Below, piece by piece: positions 41,897 to 49,739 of a stretch of 64,000 nucleotides of DNA. The notes beneath the pieces were generated by a model. That model ran no database searches. It had not been told where the DNA came from and worked only from the letters and a program-made list of their open reading frames with translations. Position 1 is the first letter of the stretch; each line of letters starts with the position of its first letter. The DNA is from Candidatus Eiseniibacteriota bacterium. GTDB lineage: Bacteria > Eisenbacteria > RBG-16-71-46 > CAIMUX01. The stretch spans positions 682,001-746,000 of the forward strand of contig JACKCR010000002.1 of NCBI GenBank assembly GCA_020633975.1, read 5' to 3'. The translations under genes were made by a program, and so were the position numbers.

Positions 41897-41990
41897 TAGA
41901 CGTAAGTAGCTACTGATCATCGACTTGCAAACTCATGGCTCGGTTCGGGTGTGTTGGCACACGGATTACTCTATCGACGGTGGAGGTCCA

Positions 41991-42839
41991 ATGATGCGGT
42001 CGGTTTCCATGACAATCCTCGCGGTCTGCGCGCTCACCTGGGTGGGCTGTGCCAGCCAGACGACCGCGCCCGAGGATGAGTCGTCGTCGTGGAACTGGGT
42101 TCGCCTGCACGAGGGCGACACCGACAGCTACTCCGATTTGAGCATCGGGGCGAACGGCGAGTTCGCGCTCGATTCGAGTTCTCGAGGGGGGGAGTCGCCG
42201 GCGCGGGGCCTCCTTGCGGGCGAGAGACTGGAGACGCTCGCCCGTCTGATCGGCGATCTCCCCCTCGAGACGTATTCCGCCCAGGGGTCTTGCGAAGACG
42301 AGTACGTCCTCAGCGTGACCCGTGACGGCTCGCTCCGCACCTACCGCGGGAGCGATTGTGCCGAGGGCACGCCGGCCTCGTTGACGTCCCTTCGCGACTT
42401 CCTCGCCGGCTTCGCGGCCGAGATCGACGAGCCCCAGCGCCTCGACGCAGGGGCTGTTCGTGTTCTCGCCAGCGGCTCGACCAGCGCCATCCGGACGGCC
42501 CGGGAAGTCGTCCTCGATGACCGCGACGAACTCTTCGCCCTGATTCGCGAACACCGCCCTGGTGGCATCGTCGCGCTCCCGCCCGTCGACTTCCGGAACG
42601 AAGTCGTCGTCGCCATCTTCGCGGGAGAGAAGCAGTCCGATGGGTACTCCCTCAGCCATGGAGCCACCCTTTCTGGAGACAATGGCTGGTTGACGGTCCA
42701 GATCATCTCGACCGAGCCCGGTCGAGGTTGCGAGCCCGCGAGTACGAAGACGCAGCCGTTCCTGCTTCTCGCCGTGGCACGCACTGAAGGCGGAATGGTC
42801 TTGGATCACATCTCGGAAGTAGAGGACTGCGGCTTCTAG
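41991..42839 (+). CDS. Lipoprotein with PrcB-like C-terminal domain
   Basis: A 282-residue lipoprotein; the lipobox ALTWVGC gives Cys20. The C-terminal ~90 residues (VDFRNEVVVAIFAGEKQSDGYS ... QIISTEPGRGC ... FLLLAVARTE) match the PrcB-type domain, found in proteins with protease-complex or inhibitor links; the middle has the paired-Cys region CEDEYVLSVTRDGS ... SDCAEG. The ATG at 41991 is preferred (GGAGG at 41982-41986), with a second ATG at 41994. Function unassigned. Confidence 0.7.
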   Translation: MMRSVSMTILAVCALTWVGCASQTTAPEDESSSWNWVRLHEGDTDSYSDLSIGANGEFALDSSSRGGESPARGLLAGERLETLARLIGDLPLETYSAQGSCEDEYVLSVTRDGSLRTYRGSDCAEGTPASLTSLRDFLAGFAAEIDEPQRLDAGAVRVLASGSTSAIRTAREVVLDDRDELFALIREHRPGGIVALPPVDFRNEVVVAIFAGEKQSDGYSLSHGATLSGDNGWLTVQIISTEPGRGCEPASTKTQPFLLLAVARTEGGMVLDHISEVEDCGF

Positions 42840-43302
42840 CGGTTCGCGGGAGCCCCGGTCCATGGTCGGTCATGAACCGACACGGTCTGATGGAGGAGAG
42901 GCGGTACACAAACGAGGTTGCTATGAGTGGGAGCAACCTTCCTCAAATGCGATTCCCCCGTATTGAGGACCTCTGCACTGTGCGGTATCGCCTCTCCTCC
43001 TGATTCGTTGTGGCTTGCGAGGTCCCCTCGCCACTAGGAGCTTGGCTGGAAGGGAGCCCGGAAGAAGCTTTCGGAAGAAGGCGACCAAGGGTGACTCCAC
43101 AGATGGCTTGCACGGCGTACGGAGTGCCTTCCGGCCAGTGCCTTTGGAGAACGCGGGGCTGTATCAAACAGCTCCGGGTTCTCCTCCAGAGAAGAGGGAT
43201 GGGGTTACGCCCTCGACGATTCGGTCCGAGACACCAGGATCGCAGGATGTTGGACTCGGCTCGATGCAGTGCAGAACAACAGAACGACGGAGGTCGACTA
43301 GG
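42840..43302 (+). other. 463-base gap: hairpin and long leader before the dockerin-like gene
   Basis: No gene is credible here; open frames on both strands lack ribosome sites and continue into neighbours. A hairpin at 42915-42939 (AGGTTGCT / AGCAACCT, 9-base loop) may end the lipoprotein transcript. The rest, up to the ribosome site GGAGG at 43289-43293, may be a structured 5' leader; no riboswitch consensus that I know was matched and no clear promoter was found. Confidence 0.5.
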
Positions 43303-43878
43303 ATGAAGAAGCTTGTTATCGCTCTCGGTGCCGTGGCGCTCTGTGCCAGCGTTTCCATGGCCAACATTCCGGATCCGGCGAACTGCTCGGTCACTCCGGC
43401 TGACGCCCTCGACGGTCTCGTGGTTGCTCCGCTGAGCCCGTCCGCTCTCGCTGCGACGATCAACACGATCAACGTTCGCAACGAAGCCAACAACCCGATC
43501 GCCGGCGCGAACGTGACGGTCGAGTTCTCGGGCGCAATCAACCTGTGCTCCGCGACGGTGACCTCTGGTACGACCGATGCCAATGGCGACGTCGTCATCA
43601 CGCTCGGTGGCGGTGGCTGTGCTCACATGGTCGCTCTCTCCGGCGTCATCAAGGCCAACGGCCTCTCGATCCGGAACTACGACAACGTGAAGAGCCCGGA
43701 CTACGACGGAGCTTCCGGTGACCTCACCGTGAACCTGTCGGACCTGGTCGTCTTCTCGGCCGAGTTCCTCGGTTCGAACCCGGCTGAGTGCCACGACTAC
43801 GACAACAACGGCGCGACGAACCTGGGTGACCTGGTCGTCTTCTCGCCGGCGTTCGTCAACCCGAACACCTGCAACTGA
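43303..43878 (+). CDS. Small secreted protein with dockerin-like repeats
   Basis: A 191-residue protein with a textbook signal peptide (MKKLVIALGAVALCASVSMA). After it is an Ig-like (Big-type) beta domain, about 55-125, reading INVRNEANNPIAGANVTVEF ... GTTDANGDVVITL. The C-terminus has two dockerin-type half-repeats: VNLSDLVVFSAEF and, after CHDYDNNGATNLGDLVVFSPAF, a calcium loop of DYDNNGATNLGD type. Five cysteines remain in the mature form. Almost all Asn, Ile and Val codons end in C, and the gene has its own leader and a strong terminator, so it is probably an abundant surface or secreted protein. Function unknown. Confidence 0.82.
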   Translation: MKKLVIALGAVALCASVSMANIPDPANCSVTPADALDGLVVAPLSPSALAATINTINVRNEANNPIAGANVTVEFSGAINLCSATVTSGTTDANGDVVITLGGGGCAHMVALSGVIKANGLSIRNYDNVKSPDYDGASGDLTVNLSDLVVFSAEFLGSNPAECHDYDNNGATNLGDLVVFSPAFVNPNTCN

Positions 43879-43911
43879 TCCTCCGACCACCCCGGGGGAA
43901 TCGCTCTTTTG

Positions 43912-43950
43912 ACGGCGGACCGACCCTGAGTCGGTCCGCCGTTCTCTTTT
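43912..43950 (+). terminator. Rho-independent terminator of the dockerin-like gene
   Basis: ACGGCGGACCGAC (43912-43924) pairs without mismatch over 13 bases with GTCGGTCCGCCGT (43930-43942), loop CCTGA, followed directly by TCTCTTTT. This is the best intrinsic terminator in the window. Confidence 0.93.
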
Positions 43951-43979
43951 GGGTTGTGTGCCGCCGGGAAGGGCCGGTC

Positions 43980-43988
43980 TGGTACACT
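43980..43988 (+). promoter_or_regulatory. Second putative extended -10 upstream of scpA
   Basis: TGG plus TACACT (43983-43988), 54 bases upstream of the main scpA promoter and 30 bases after the terminator of the upstream gene. No clear -35 was found. Confidence 0.35.
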
Positions 43989-44041
43989 CCGGGCTCCGAG
44001 CAGTGGAACGGTTCCCTAGAGTCCGCCAAAGGTGCCGCTGC

Positions 44042-44070
44042 TTGACGAACCGCCCCTATCCACCTATGTT
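44042..44070 (+). promoter_or_regulatory. Sigma-70-type promoter for scpA-scpB
   Basis: TTGACG (44042-44047), a 17-base spacer and TATGTT (44065-44070). The upstream in-frame ATG at 44066 overlaps the -10, so transcription starts after it and translation must begin at GTG 44099 with GGGAGGA before it. This decides the scpA start. Confidence 0.65.
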
Positions 44071-44098
44071 ACGCGCACATGAGCCCAAGGGAGGATTG

Positions 44099-45094
44099 GT
44101 GACGTCCACCGTGATCCAGAGCGAATCCGAGTCGAAGCAGTTCCGGGGCTATCCCGTGCATCTCGACCGGTTCGAAGGTCCTCTCGACCTTCTGCTCGAG
44201 CTCATCAAGCAGAACAAGGAAGACATCTGGGACATCTCGATCACGCGCATCACCCAGCAGTACCTGGACTACATCGGGACCCTCCAGGCCTTGGAGATCG
44301 AGATCGCGGGCGAGTACCTCGTCATGGCCGCCACTCTCATGAGAGTGAAGAGCCAGATGCTTCTTCCTCGGCCGTCCTTCGTTCCGATGGACGAGGAGGA
44401 CGATCCGCCGCTCACGCGCGAAGGCCTGATCGCGAAGCTCCTCGAGTACCGCCGGATCCGCGAAGCCGCCGAAGATCTCCGCCGTAGGGAAGGCGAGCAA
44501 GGTCGACGTTTCGTCCGGGGCACGCTCGCCAGTTTGGAGAAGGGCTACCAGCTCCCGCTTCGTGAACCACGTCTCATCGACCTCGTCCGCTACTTCCGCG
44601 ATGTGTTGGATCGGGACAAGGAAGAGCGGAAGCACGAAGTTCATCTGGAAGAGGTGGATCTCGACGACCAGATGGCTTGGGTTCGCTTGGGGATGTCGGG
44701 CGAGATCCCGCGCGAGCCGATTCCCGGATCCGACAAGACCGGGCTCCGCTTCTCGAAGCTCCTACGCTCCGAGGGCGCCGTGATGGAAGTGGTCGTCACG
44801 TTTCTCGCCGTGCTCGAGCTCTCGAAAGGGCAGCAGCTCCGTACCTGGCAGGTCGAGGCGTTCCAGGAGATCTGGCTGACCGAAGCCGCGCCGAGTGCCG
44901 CGGAGGTGCCGGAGGCGCAATGGGAAGACCCCGCGGAGTTCCAGACGGAGATGGCCGATTCAGGTCCGACGGATGAAGCGACGACAACCGAACCGGACCA
45001 CGAGCAGGAAGCCGCCGCAGCCATCGCGGACGATGGATCGTCCGCTAGCGAAATGAACGCCGAAAGCGAGAACGCTTCGGAGGAGCAAGGATGA
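44099..45094 (+). CDS. scpA: Segregation and condensation protein A (kleisin)
   Basis: Kleisin subunit that bridges SMC heads in the chromosome-condensing complex. The 331-residue protein starts with the family motif YPVHLDRFEGPLDLLLELI, followed by EDIWDISITRITQQYLDYI and EYLVMAATLMRVKSQMLLP; the C-terminal winged helix contains VVVTFLAVLELSKGQQL. An acidic tail of about 60 residues is added after the winged helix. GTG 44099 is selected from the promoter geometry. The stop overlaps scpB. Confidence 0.93.
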   Translation: MTSTVIQSESESKQFRGYPVHLDRFEGPLDLLLELIKQNKEDIWDISITRITQQYLDYIGTLQALEIEIAGEYLVMAATLMRVKSQMLLPRPSFVPMDEEDDPPLTREGLIAKLLEYRRIREAAEDLRRREGEQGRRFVRGTLASLEKGYQLPLREPRLIDLVRYFRDVLDRDKEERKHEVHLEEVDLDDQMAWVRLGMSGEIPREPIPGSDKTGLRFSKLLRSEGAVMEVVVTFLAVLELSKGQQLRTWQVEAFQEIWLTEAAPSAAEVPEAQWEDPAEFQTEMADSGPTDEATTTEPDHEQEAAAAIADDGSSASEMNAESENASEEQG

Positions 45095-46464
45095 ACCGGG
45101 ACGAGATTCAGACGCTGCCGAGTTTGGTTTCGATCGTCGAGGCGATCCTCTTCGCGACGGATCGGCCCGTCACGTTCGAAGACCTGCGTGCCGCGATTCC
45201 CGAGGCCGACGAAGACTCTCTCCTCGGCGCTCTCGAAGAGCTCGAGCAGGAGTACCAGCACTCTCCGGTGCGGGGCATCGTGATGCAGGAGATCGCGGGC
45301 GGATACCAGATCACCACGCGTCCCGAAGTGGGGATCCACGTGGAGCGGTTCCTCGTCGGCAAGCGTCGGGCCCGACTCTCGCGCGCCGCTCTCGAGACGC
45401 TCGCGACCATTGCATACCGTCAGCCCGTTACGCGCGGTGACATCGAAGAGGTCCGCGGAGTGGATTCGGGCCACGTCGTGCAAAAGCTGATGGAGCGCGA
45501 TCTCATCACGGTGCGCGGCCGGAGCGAGGCACTCGGCCGTCCGTTGCTCTACGGCACGACGACGGAGTTCCTCCGGTTCTTCGGCATCTCGTCCTTGGCA
45601 GATCTGCCGAACCTGGAAGAGTTCGAGGCCCTCTCGACGGATGATCCTCTGGACGATCCGGAGATCCGCGAGGCGCTCGAGAACGAGGGGCTCTGGGCCG
45701 CCGGTGAAGAACCCGAAGCGAGCGGTGCTGCCGCCACTACTGCGGACTTGGACGACTCCGAGGATTCCGTTCCCGGCGGGTCTCTCGGAGAGGCGCTCAC
45801 GGACTCCGACGATGAGTTCGTTGCCGATACGGTCTACGTCCACGAATCGCCCGAAATCACCGAGGCGGTCGCCGCTGGAGACGGCGGGGACGATACCGCG
45901 GAGCCCGCGAACGGGAATGGCCACGCCGTCGGCAATGGGAATGGCAACGGCAACGGCCACGCCGCCGGGAACGGGAATGGGAACGGCAACGGTCGCGCCG
46001 CCGGAAACGGCAACGGCAACGGCACCGGCACCGGTCATGCCGTCGGAAATGGCAACGGCAATGGTCACGCCGCCGGGAACGGGAATGGGAACGGCAGCGG
46101 CATGGCGAAGGGGAATGGCAACGGCAACGGCCACTCGCCGAAGAACGGGAACGGCCATTCGGAGCCGAATGGCAACGGTCACGAAGTACTGACCGAAATG
46201 GGCAATGGGAACGAGGGCGGAGATGAACGCAGCGAAGTCGAGACGGAACCCACCGGGGGGTTCGTCCCGGAAACCGCGGTCTCCGCAGAACTCGAACCGC
46301 CGAGCTTCGGGGACGACGACGACTTCCAAGAAGGGCCCGAAGTCGACGCCGAGTTCGAAGACGAGATCCACGCGGAAGTCGACACCGTCGGCGAAGACTC
46401 CTCAGAGCAAGACGAGGCCGGGAGCGAAGCCGCGGCCAGGGACGAAGCCGGCCCGTCCCGATGA
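45091..46464 (+). CDS. scpB: Segregation and condensation protein B with Asn-Gly repeat tail
   Basis: ScpB dimer that binds the ScpA kleisin in the SMC complex. The conserved part is residues 1-~175: two winged helices with VSIVEAILFATDRPVTFEDL, RRARLSRAALETLATIAYRQPVTRGDIEEVRGVDSG and LGRPLLYGTTTEFLRFFG. Family members end near residue 190; here there are 457. Residues about 273-373 are a Gly-Asn minisatellite (GNGNGNGHAAG-type units), then a very acidic end (about 400-450). The last 242 bases overlap the next gene in another frame. The start overlaps scpA by 4 bases. Confidence 0.92.
   Translation: MNRDEIQTLPSLVSIVEAILFATDRPVTFEDLRAAIPEADEDSLLGALEELEQEYQHSPVRGIVMQEIAGGYQITTRPEVGIHVERFLVGKRRARLSRAALETLATIAYRQPVTRGDIEEVRGVDSGHVVQKLMERDLITVRGRSEALGRPLLYGTTTEFLRFFGISSLADLPNLEEFEALSTDDPLDDPEIREALENEGLWAAGEEPEASGAAATTADLDDSEDSVPGGSLGEALTDSDDEFVADTVYVHESPEITEAVAAGDGGDDTAEPANGNGHAVGNGNGNGNGHAAGNGNGNGNGRAAGNGNGNGTGTGHAVGNGNGNGHAAGNGNGNGSGMAKGNGNGNGHSPKNGNGHSEPNGNGHEVLTEMGNGNEGGDERSEVETEPTGGFVPETAVSAELEPPSFGDDDDFQEGPEVDAEFEDEIHAEVDTVGEDSSEQDEAGSEAAARDEAGPSR
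45907..46210 (+). repeat. Gly-Asn minisatellite inside scpB
   Basis: About 100 codons built from GGN AAY pairs (GGC AAC, GGG AAT), interrupted by CAC/GCC-rich breaks (GHAA, GRAA, GHAV). The units are in frame, so copy number changes would alter tail length without stopping translation. Confidence 0.8.
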
Positions 46465-47326
46465 TGTTCGCCTGATCCCGGGCCGGACTCGTCTCGCGAA
46501 AGGGGGCTCCGGGAAGCCGGCGCGGAGTGCCAAGGCCGGGGGACGCACCCGTTCGCCTCGAAGCGGCCATGGAGCCAGCGGCGAAGACGCCACAACCGGC
46601 ATCCGTCTCAACCGGTTCCTCGCGCTCGCGAGCGTCGCGTCACGCCGCGGCGCGGACGACCTCATCAAGGAAGGCCGCGTAGACGTCAACGGCGACGTAG
46701 TCACGGAGCCGGGGCGCCGGGTCGACCCTCACAAGGACATCGTCCGCTGTGATGGGGAGAGGCGCCGGCTCCCGAAGCAATGGGTCTTTCTCGCCCTCCA
46801 CAAGCCGGCGGGGTATGTCACCACTCGCGCCGACGAGCACGGTCGGAAGACGGTGGAAGAACTGCTCGGGCGATACCGTGGACGCGTTCGTCCGATCGGA
46901 CGGCTGGATCGCGGAAGCGAGGGGCTCCTGCTGTTCACGAACCACGGGGAAGTGGCGAACCGGCTCCTTCATCCGCGCTACCAGCAGCCGCGCACCTACC
47001 TCGTGTGGGTCGAGCCGCCTCCCACCGTGAGCGACATGGACCGGATCCGGCAGGGCGTCCCGATCGGAATGGGTGAGTGGTCGGGGCCGGCCGACGTGAA
47101 GGTGCTCGGGCCGAAAGGCGGTGCACTCCGCGTGAGGATCACTCTCCGCGAAGGCAAGAACCGCGAGGTGCGCCGGATCTTTCGCACCGTCGGCTCCCGC
47201 GTGAATGCACTCCGCCGGATCGACTACGCCGGCATCGGGCTCGGGGGACTCCCGCCCGGAGCGATGCGGGAGCTCGAACCCCACGAGATCGCCCACCTAG
47301 CCCAGGTCACGGGAGTCGAGCTGTGA
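46223..47326 (+). CDS. rluB: 23S rRNA pseudouridine synthase (RluB-like), overprinting scpB
   Basis: Isomerises uridine in 23S rRNA. The S4-type RNA-binding domain (RLNRFLALASVASRRGADDLI) begins near residue 129; the catalytic Asp is in RPIGRLDRGSEGLLLF, followed by RTYLVWVEPP and REGKNREVRRIF. No ATG, GTG or TTG occurs in this frame between the scpB stop and the S4 domain, so translation must begin inside scpB: ATG 46223 (or 46205). The predicted first ~128 residues are Lys/Arg/Ser/Pro-rich, like the basic extensions of known RluB proteins, and 242 bases encode both this and the acidic ScpB end. Location after scpAB is the usual rluB setting. Confidence 0.88.
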   Translation: MNAAKSRRNPPGGSSRKPRSPQNSNRRASGTTTTSKKGPKSTPSSKTRSTRKSTPSAKTPQSKTRPGAKPRPGTKPARPDDVRLIPGRTRLAKGGSGKPARSAKAGGRTRSPRSGHGASGEDATTGIRLNRFLALASVASRRGADDLIKEGRVDVNGDVVTEPGRRVDPHKDIVRCDGERRRLPKQWVFLALHKPAGYVTTRADEHGRKTVEELLGRYRGRVRPIGRLDRGSEGLLLFTNHGEVANRLLHPRYQQPRTYLVWVEPPPTVSDMDRIRQGVPIGMGEWSGPADVKVLGPKGGALRVRITLREGKNREVRRIFRTVGSRVNALRRIDYAGIGLGGLPPGAMRELEPHEIAHLAQVTGVEL

Positions 47327-48534
47327 CCAAGGACGAGCACGACCGGCCGGAGGCCGAGCCCGACCCGGCCAAGGACGAAGCGGGCCGGCCGGACGGCGGG
47401 CCCGAGCCGGCGGAGGATGCCGGCGTGGACGGTAGTGACTCGGGGCGCGGCGACGCGTTGGGTCGTCTCCGCTCCGACATCGACGGGATCGACCGTCAGC
47501 TCGTCGATCTCCTGAGCGAACGACTGCAGATCGCGCTCGAGATCGGCAAAGCGAAGGTGAGAGCCGGCCACTCCTTCTTCGATCCCGTCCGGGAGCGCAG
47601 GGTGCTGGACAAAGTGCGGGGCCTCGCGGGCCATCGCTACCCTCCGGACCGGATCGAATCGATCTATCGCGAGATCATCTCCGCCTCGCGCACGGCACAA
47701 GCGGGGGAGATGGTCCTCATTCACGGCGCACCGGGAAGCATTGCCCACGAGGCCGCTCATCTGAGGTTCGGAACCGGACCTCGCTTCGATTGGACGCCGA
47801 ACGACGCTGACGTCTTTGGACGACTCGCGGACGGAAGCTGCGACTACGCGGTCGTCTCGCTCGAGGGACGCTCGCTCGAACTCTCCGTGGAGCGTCTCGA
47901 CCTCTTTCTCCACTCTTCCGCCGAGGTGTTTGCCGAGGTTGCCGTTCGGTCGACGCTCAGTGTCTTCGCGCCGCCCGGCACGACTCCGCCGAGTGGAACC
48001 CAGGTGCCCCTCGATGCGCCGGTCTTCGGAACTCCGGCCAACCTCGCCCGAGCCTCCGCCTTCCTCTCAACGCGGACGGAGGCTCCGGTCGAAGTGGCGG
48101 CTACCCTCGGGGATGCGCTGCGGGCAGCGGAGTCCCGCGGCGGAATGGTGCTGGCTCCGCCCGTCGTCGGAGTGACGTTCGGGTGGTCCGAGGTGGCGGG
48201 GGGTGTCCAGGACGAGTCGGCCCGCAAGCGCAGGTTCTTCGTCCTCGCGACGCGGAGCGCTCCGCCATCTGGGCGGGACCGGACACTGCTCCTCCTCGTG
48301 CTCGCCAACCGTTCCGGTGCGCTTCACGGAGTGACCGAAGTGCTGGTCGAGAGTGGGCTCAATCTCTCCTGGATGGAGCCGAAGAGCAGTCACCTCGGGA
48401 GCTGGGACCACCTCTTCCTCTTCGAGATCGACGGCCACCGTGAAGATCCCGCGGTCGCCCGCGCGGTCGAGAGATTGGCGCGCCGGACGGAAGTGATGCG
48501 CGTCCTCGGTTCCTACCCGCACGAATTCGCGTAA
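47323..48534 (+). CDS. pheA: Chorismate mutase with degenerate prephenate dehydratase and ACT domains
   Basis: Bifunctional P-protein of phenylalanine synthesis by layout (403 residues), but only the first domain looks active. The AroQ chorismate mutase (about 45-135) keeps its key residues: LRSDIDGIDRQLVDLLSERL, EIGKAKV and VRERRVL. In the dehydratase part, E. coli PIENTS reads SLEGRS, and the catalytic TRF reads RRF (in ARKRRFFVLA). In the ACT domain, ESRP reads EPKS although GALH remains. It probably makes prephenate only; another dehydratase would be needed elsewhere. GTG 47323 overlaps the rluB stop. Confidence 0.85.
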   Translation: MTKDEHDRPEAEPDPAKDEAGRPDGGPEPAEDAGVDGSDSGRGDALGRLRSDIDGIDRQLVDLLSERLQIALEIGKAKVRAGHSFFDPVRERRVLDKVRGLAGHRYPPDRIESIYREIISASRTAQAGEMVLIHGAPGSIAHEAAHLRFGTGPRFDWTPNDADVFGRLADGSCDYAVVSLEGRSLELSVERLDLFLHSSAEVFAEVAVRSTLSVFAPPGTTPPSGTQVPLDAPVFGTPANLARASAFLSTRTEAPVEVAATLGDALRAAESRGGMVLAPPVVGVTFGWSEVAGGVQDESARKRRFFVLATRSAPPSGRDRTLLLLVLANRSGALHGVTEVLVESGLNLSWMEPKSSHLGSWDHLFLFEIDGHREDPAVARAVERLARRTEVMRVLGSYPHEFA

Positions 48535-48635
48535 ACTGCCCCGAACGCGCGGAGCCGGTGACGGCGGCCGCCCGAGGGAGAGGACTCAGCGCACCGCGAG
48601 AGGGATCTGGATCTGTGACGACGGAAAGAGTAGCG

Positions 48636-49739
48636 ATGACCGAGACGAGCCCGTTCCTTCCTTGGCTCGATGCGATCCAGCCGTATGTGCCGGGGAAGCC
48701 ACCCAAGGACATCCTGGGGCAGATCCCGTTCGACTCCCTCGCCAACCTCGCGAGTAACGAGAATGCCCTCGGTCCGTCGCATCGGGTGCTCGAGGCCCTG
48801 GGCGATGCGGCGGCCACGCTCCATCGATATCCGGACGACCGGGCCCAGACGCTGAAGGGTGTCGTCGCGGCTCGGCTCGATCTCGATCCCTCTCAGATCG
48901 CCGTCGGGAACGGTTCGAACGACTTGATCGACCTGCTCGTCCGGATCACCTCGGCGCCCGGCACGGAAGTCGTGATGTCGGAGCACAGCTTTCCGACCTG
49001 CCGGATCGCTGCGCTCGGGTCCGGTGCGAAGCTCACGCTCGTTCCGCAGAAGAACGACACCCACGATCTCGTCGCCATGGCGGCAGCGGTCGGGCCGGAC
49101 ACGCGACTCGTCTACGTCTGCAATCCGAACAACCCGACGGGGACGATGAACACCGAAGCAGAAGTCGACCGTTTCCTTCGGTCTCTACCGGACCACGTGC
49201 TTCCCGTTTTCGACGAAGCGTACTTCGAGTACGCGGAGAGTGCCGAGTTCCCAGACCTCGTTCCGCGGGTACGGCGCGGCGAACGGCTCTGCGTTCTCCG
49301 GACCTTCTCCAAGATCTTCGCCATTCCCGCACTCCGAATCGGCTACGGGCTCTGTCCGAGTGACGTGACGTCCCGGATCGAGAAGATCCGGCTTCCGTTC
49401 AACGTGAACGGCGTCGCCCAGCAAGCAGCGATCGTTTCTCTTTCGGATGCTGCGCAGATCCCCCGGGCACGAGCGTTCAACGTCGCGGGGAAGGGCTATC
49501 TCCGCCGTGAGCTCGACCGCCTCGGAGTGTCCTACACGAACTCGCAGACGAACTTCCTCATGATCTCCGTGCCGGAGCCCAAAGAGCTGTCGATCGAACT
49601 CCTCAAACGCGGCGTTGTCATCCGTCCGTTGGTCAGCTTCGGACTCACCCCGGATCGCTACCGGGTCACAGTCGGCACCCCGCACGAGAACGAGCGGTTC
49701 GTCCACGCGATGGAGGACATCCTGAGAGGCACGCGATGA
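48636..49739 (+). CDS. hisC: Histidinol-phosphate aminotransferase (HisC-like)
   Basis: PLP enzyme of the aspartate-aminotransferase fold I family. The 367-residue protein has LASNENALGPS, NGSNDLIDLLVR, CNPNNPTGT, FDEAYFEYA and the PLP lysine in RTFSKIFAIPALRIGYG, with the C-terminal NFLMISVP and GTPHENERF. HisC is favoured, but enzymes of this branch near pheA and aroA can also act on aromatic keto acids (phenylpyruvate or arogenate), which the setting suggests. ATG 48636 is preferred to GTG 48615; both ribosome sites are weak. The stop overlaps aroA (ATGA). Confidence 0.85.
   Translation: MTETSPFLPWLDAIQPYVPGKPPKDILGQIPFDSLANLASNENALGPSHRVLEALGDAAATLHRYPDDRAQTLKGVVAARLDLDPSQIAVGNGSNDLIDLLVRITSAPGTEVVMSEHSFPTCRIAALGSGAKLTLVPQKNDTHDLVAMAAAVGPDTRLVYVCNPNNPTGTMNTEAEVDRFLRSLPDHVLPVFDEAYFEYAESAEFPDLVPRVRRGERLCVLRTFSKIFAIPALRIGYGLCPSDVTSRIEKIRLPFNVNGVAQQAAIVSLSDAAQIPRARAFNVAGKGYLRRELDRLGVSYTNSQTNFLMISVPEPKELSIELLKRGVVIRPLVSFGLTPDRYRVTVGTPHENERFVHAMEDILRGTR

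Noticed and set aside
41954-41970. Sigma-54-type promoter (TTGGCAC then TTAC) before the PrcB-like lipoprotein
   Set aside because: The -24 half is good but the required GC of the -12 half is AC, so it is only a near match. It could be considered again if start mapping supports it.
43010-43306. A 98-codon frame in the leader of the dockerin-like gene
   Set aside because: It ends at the true start region of the next gene, has no ribosome site and its composition is like untranslated sequence.
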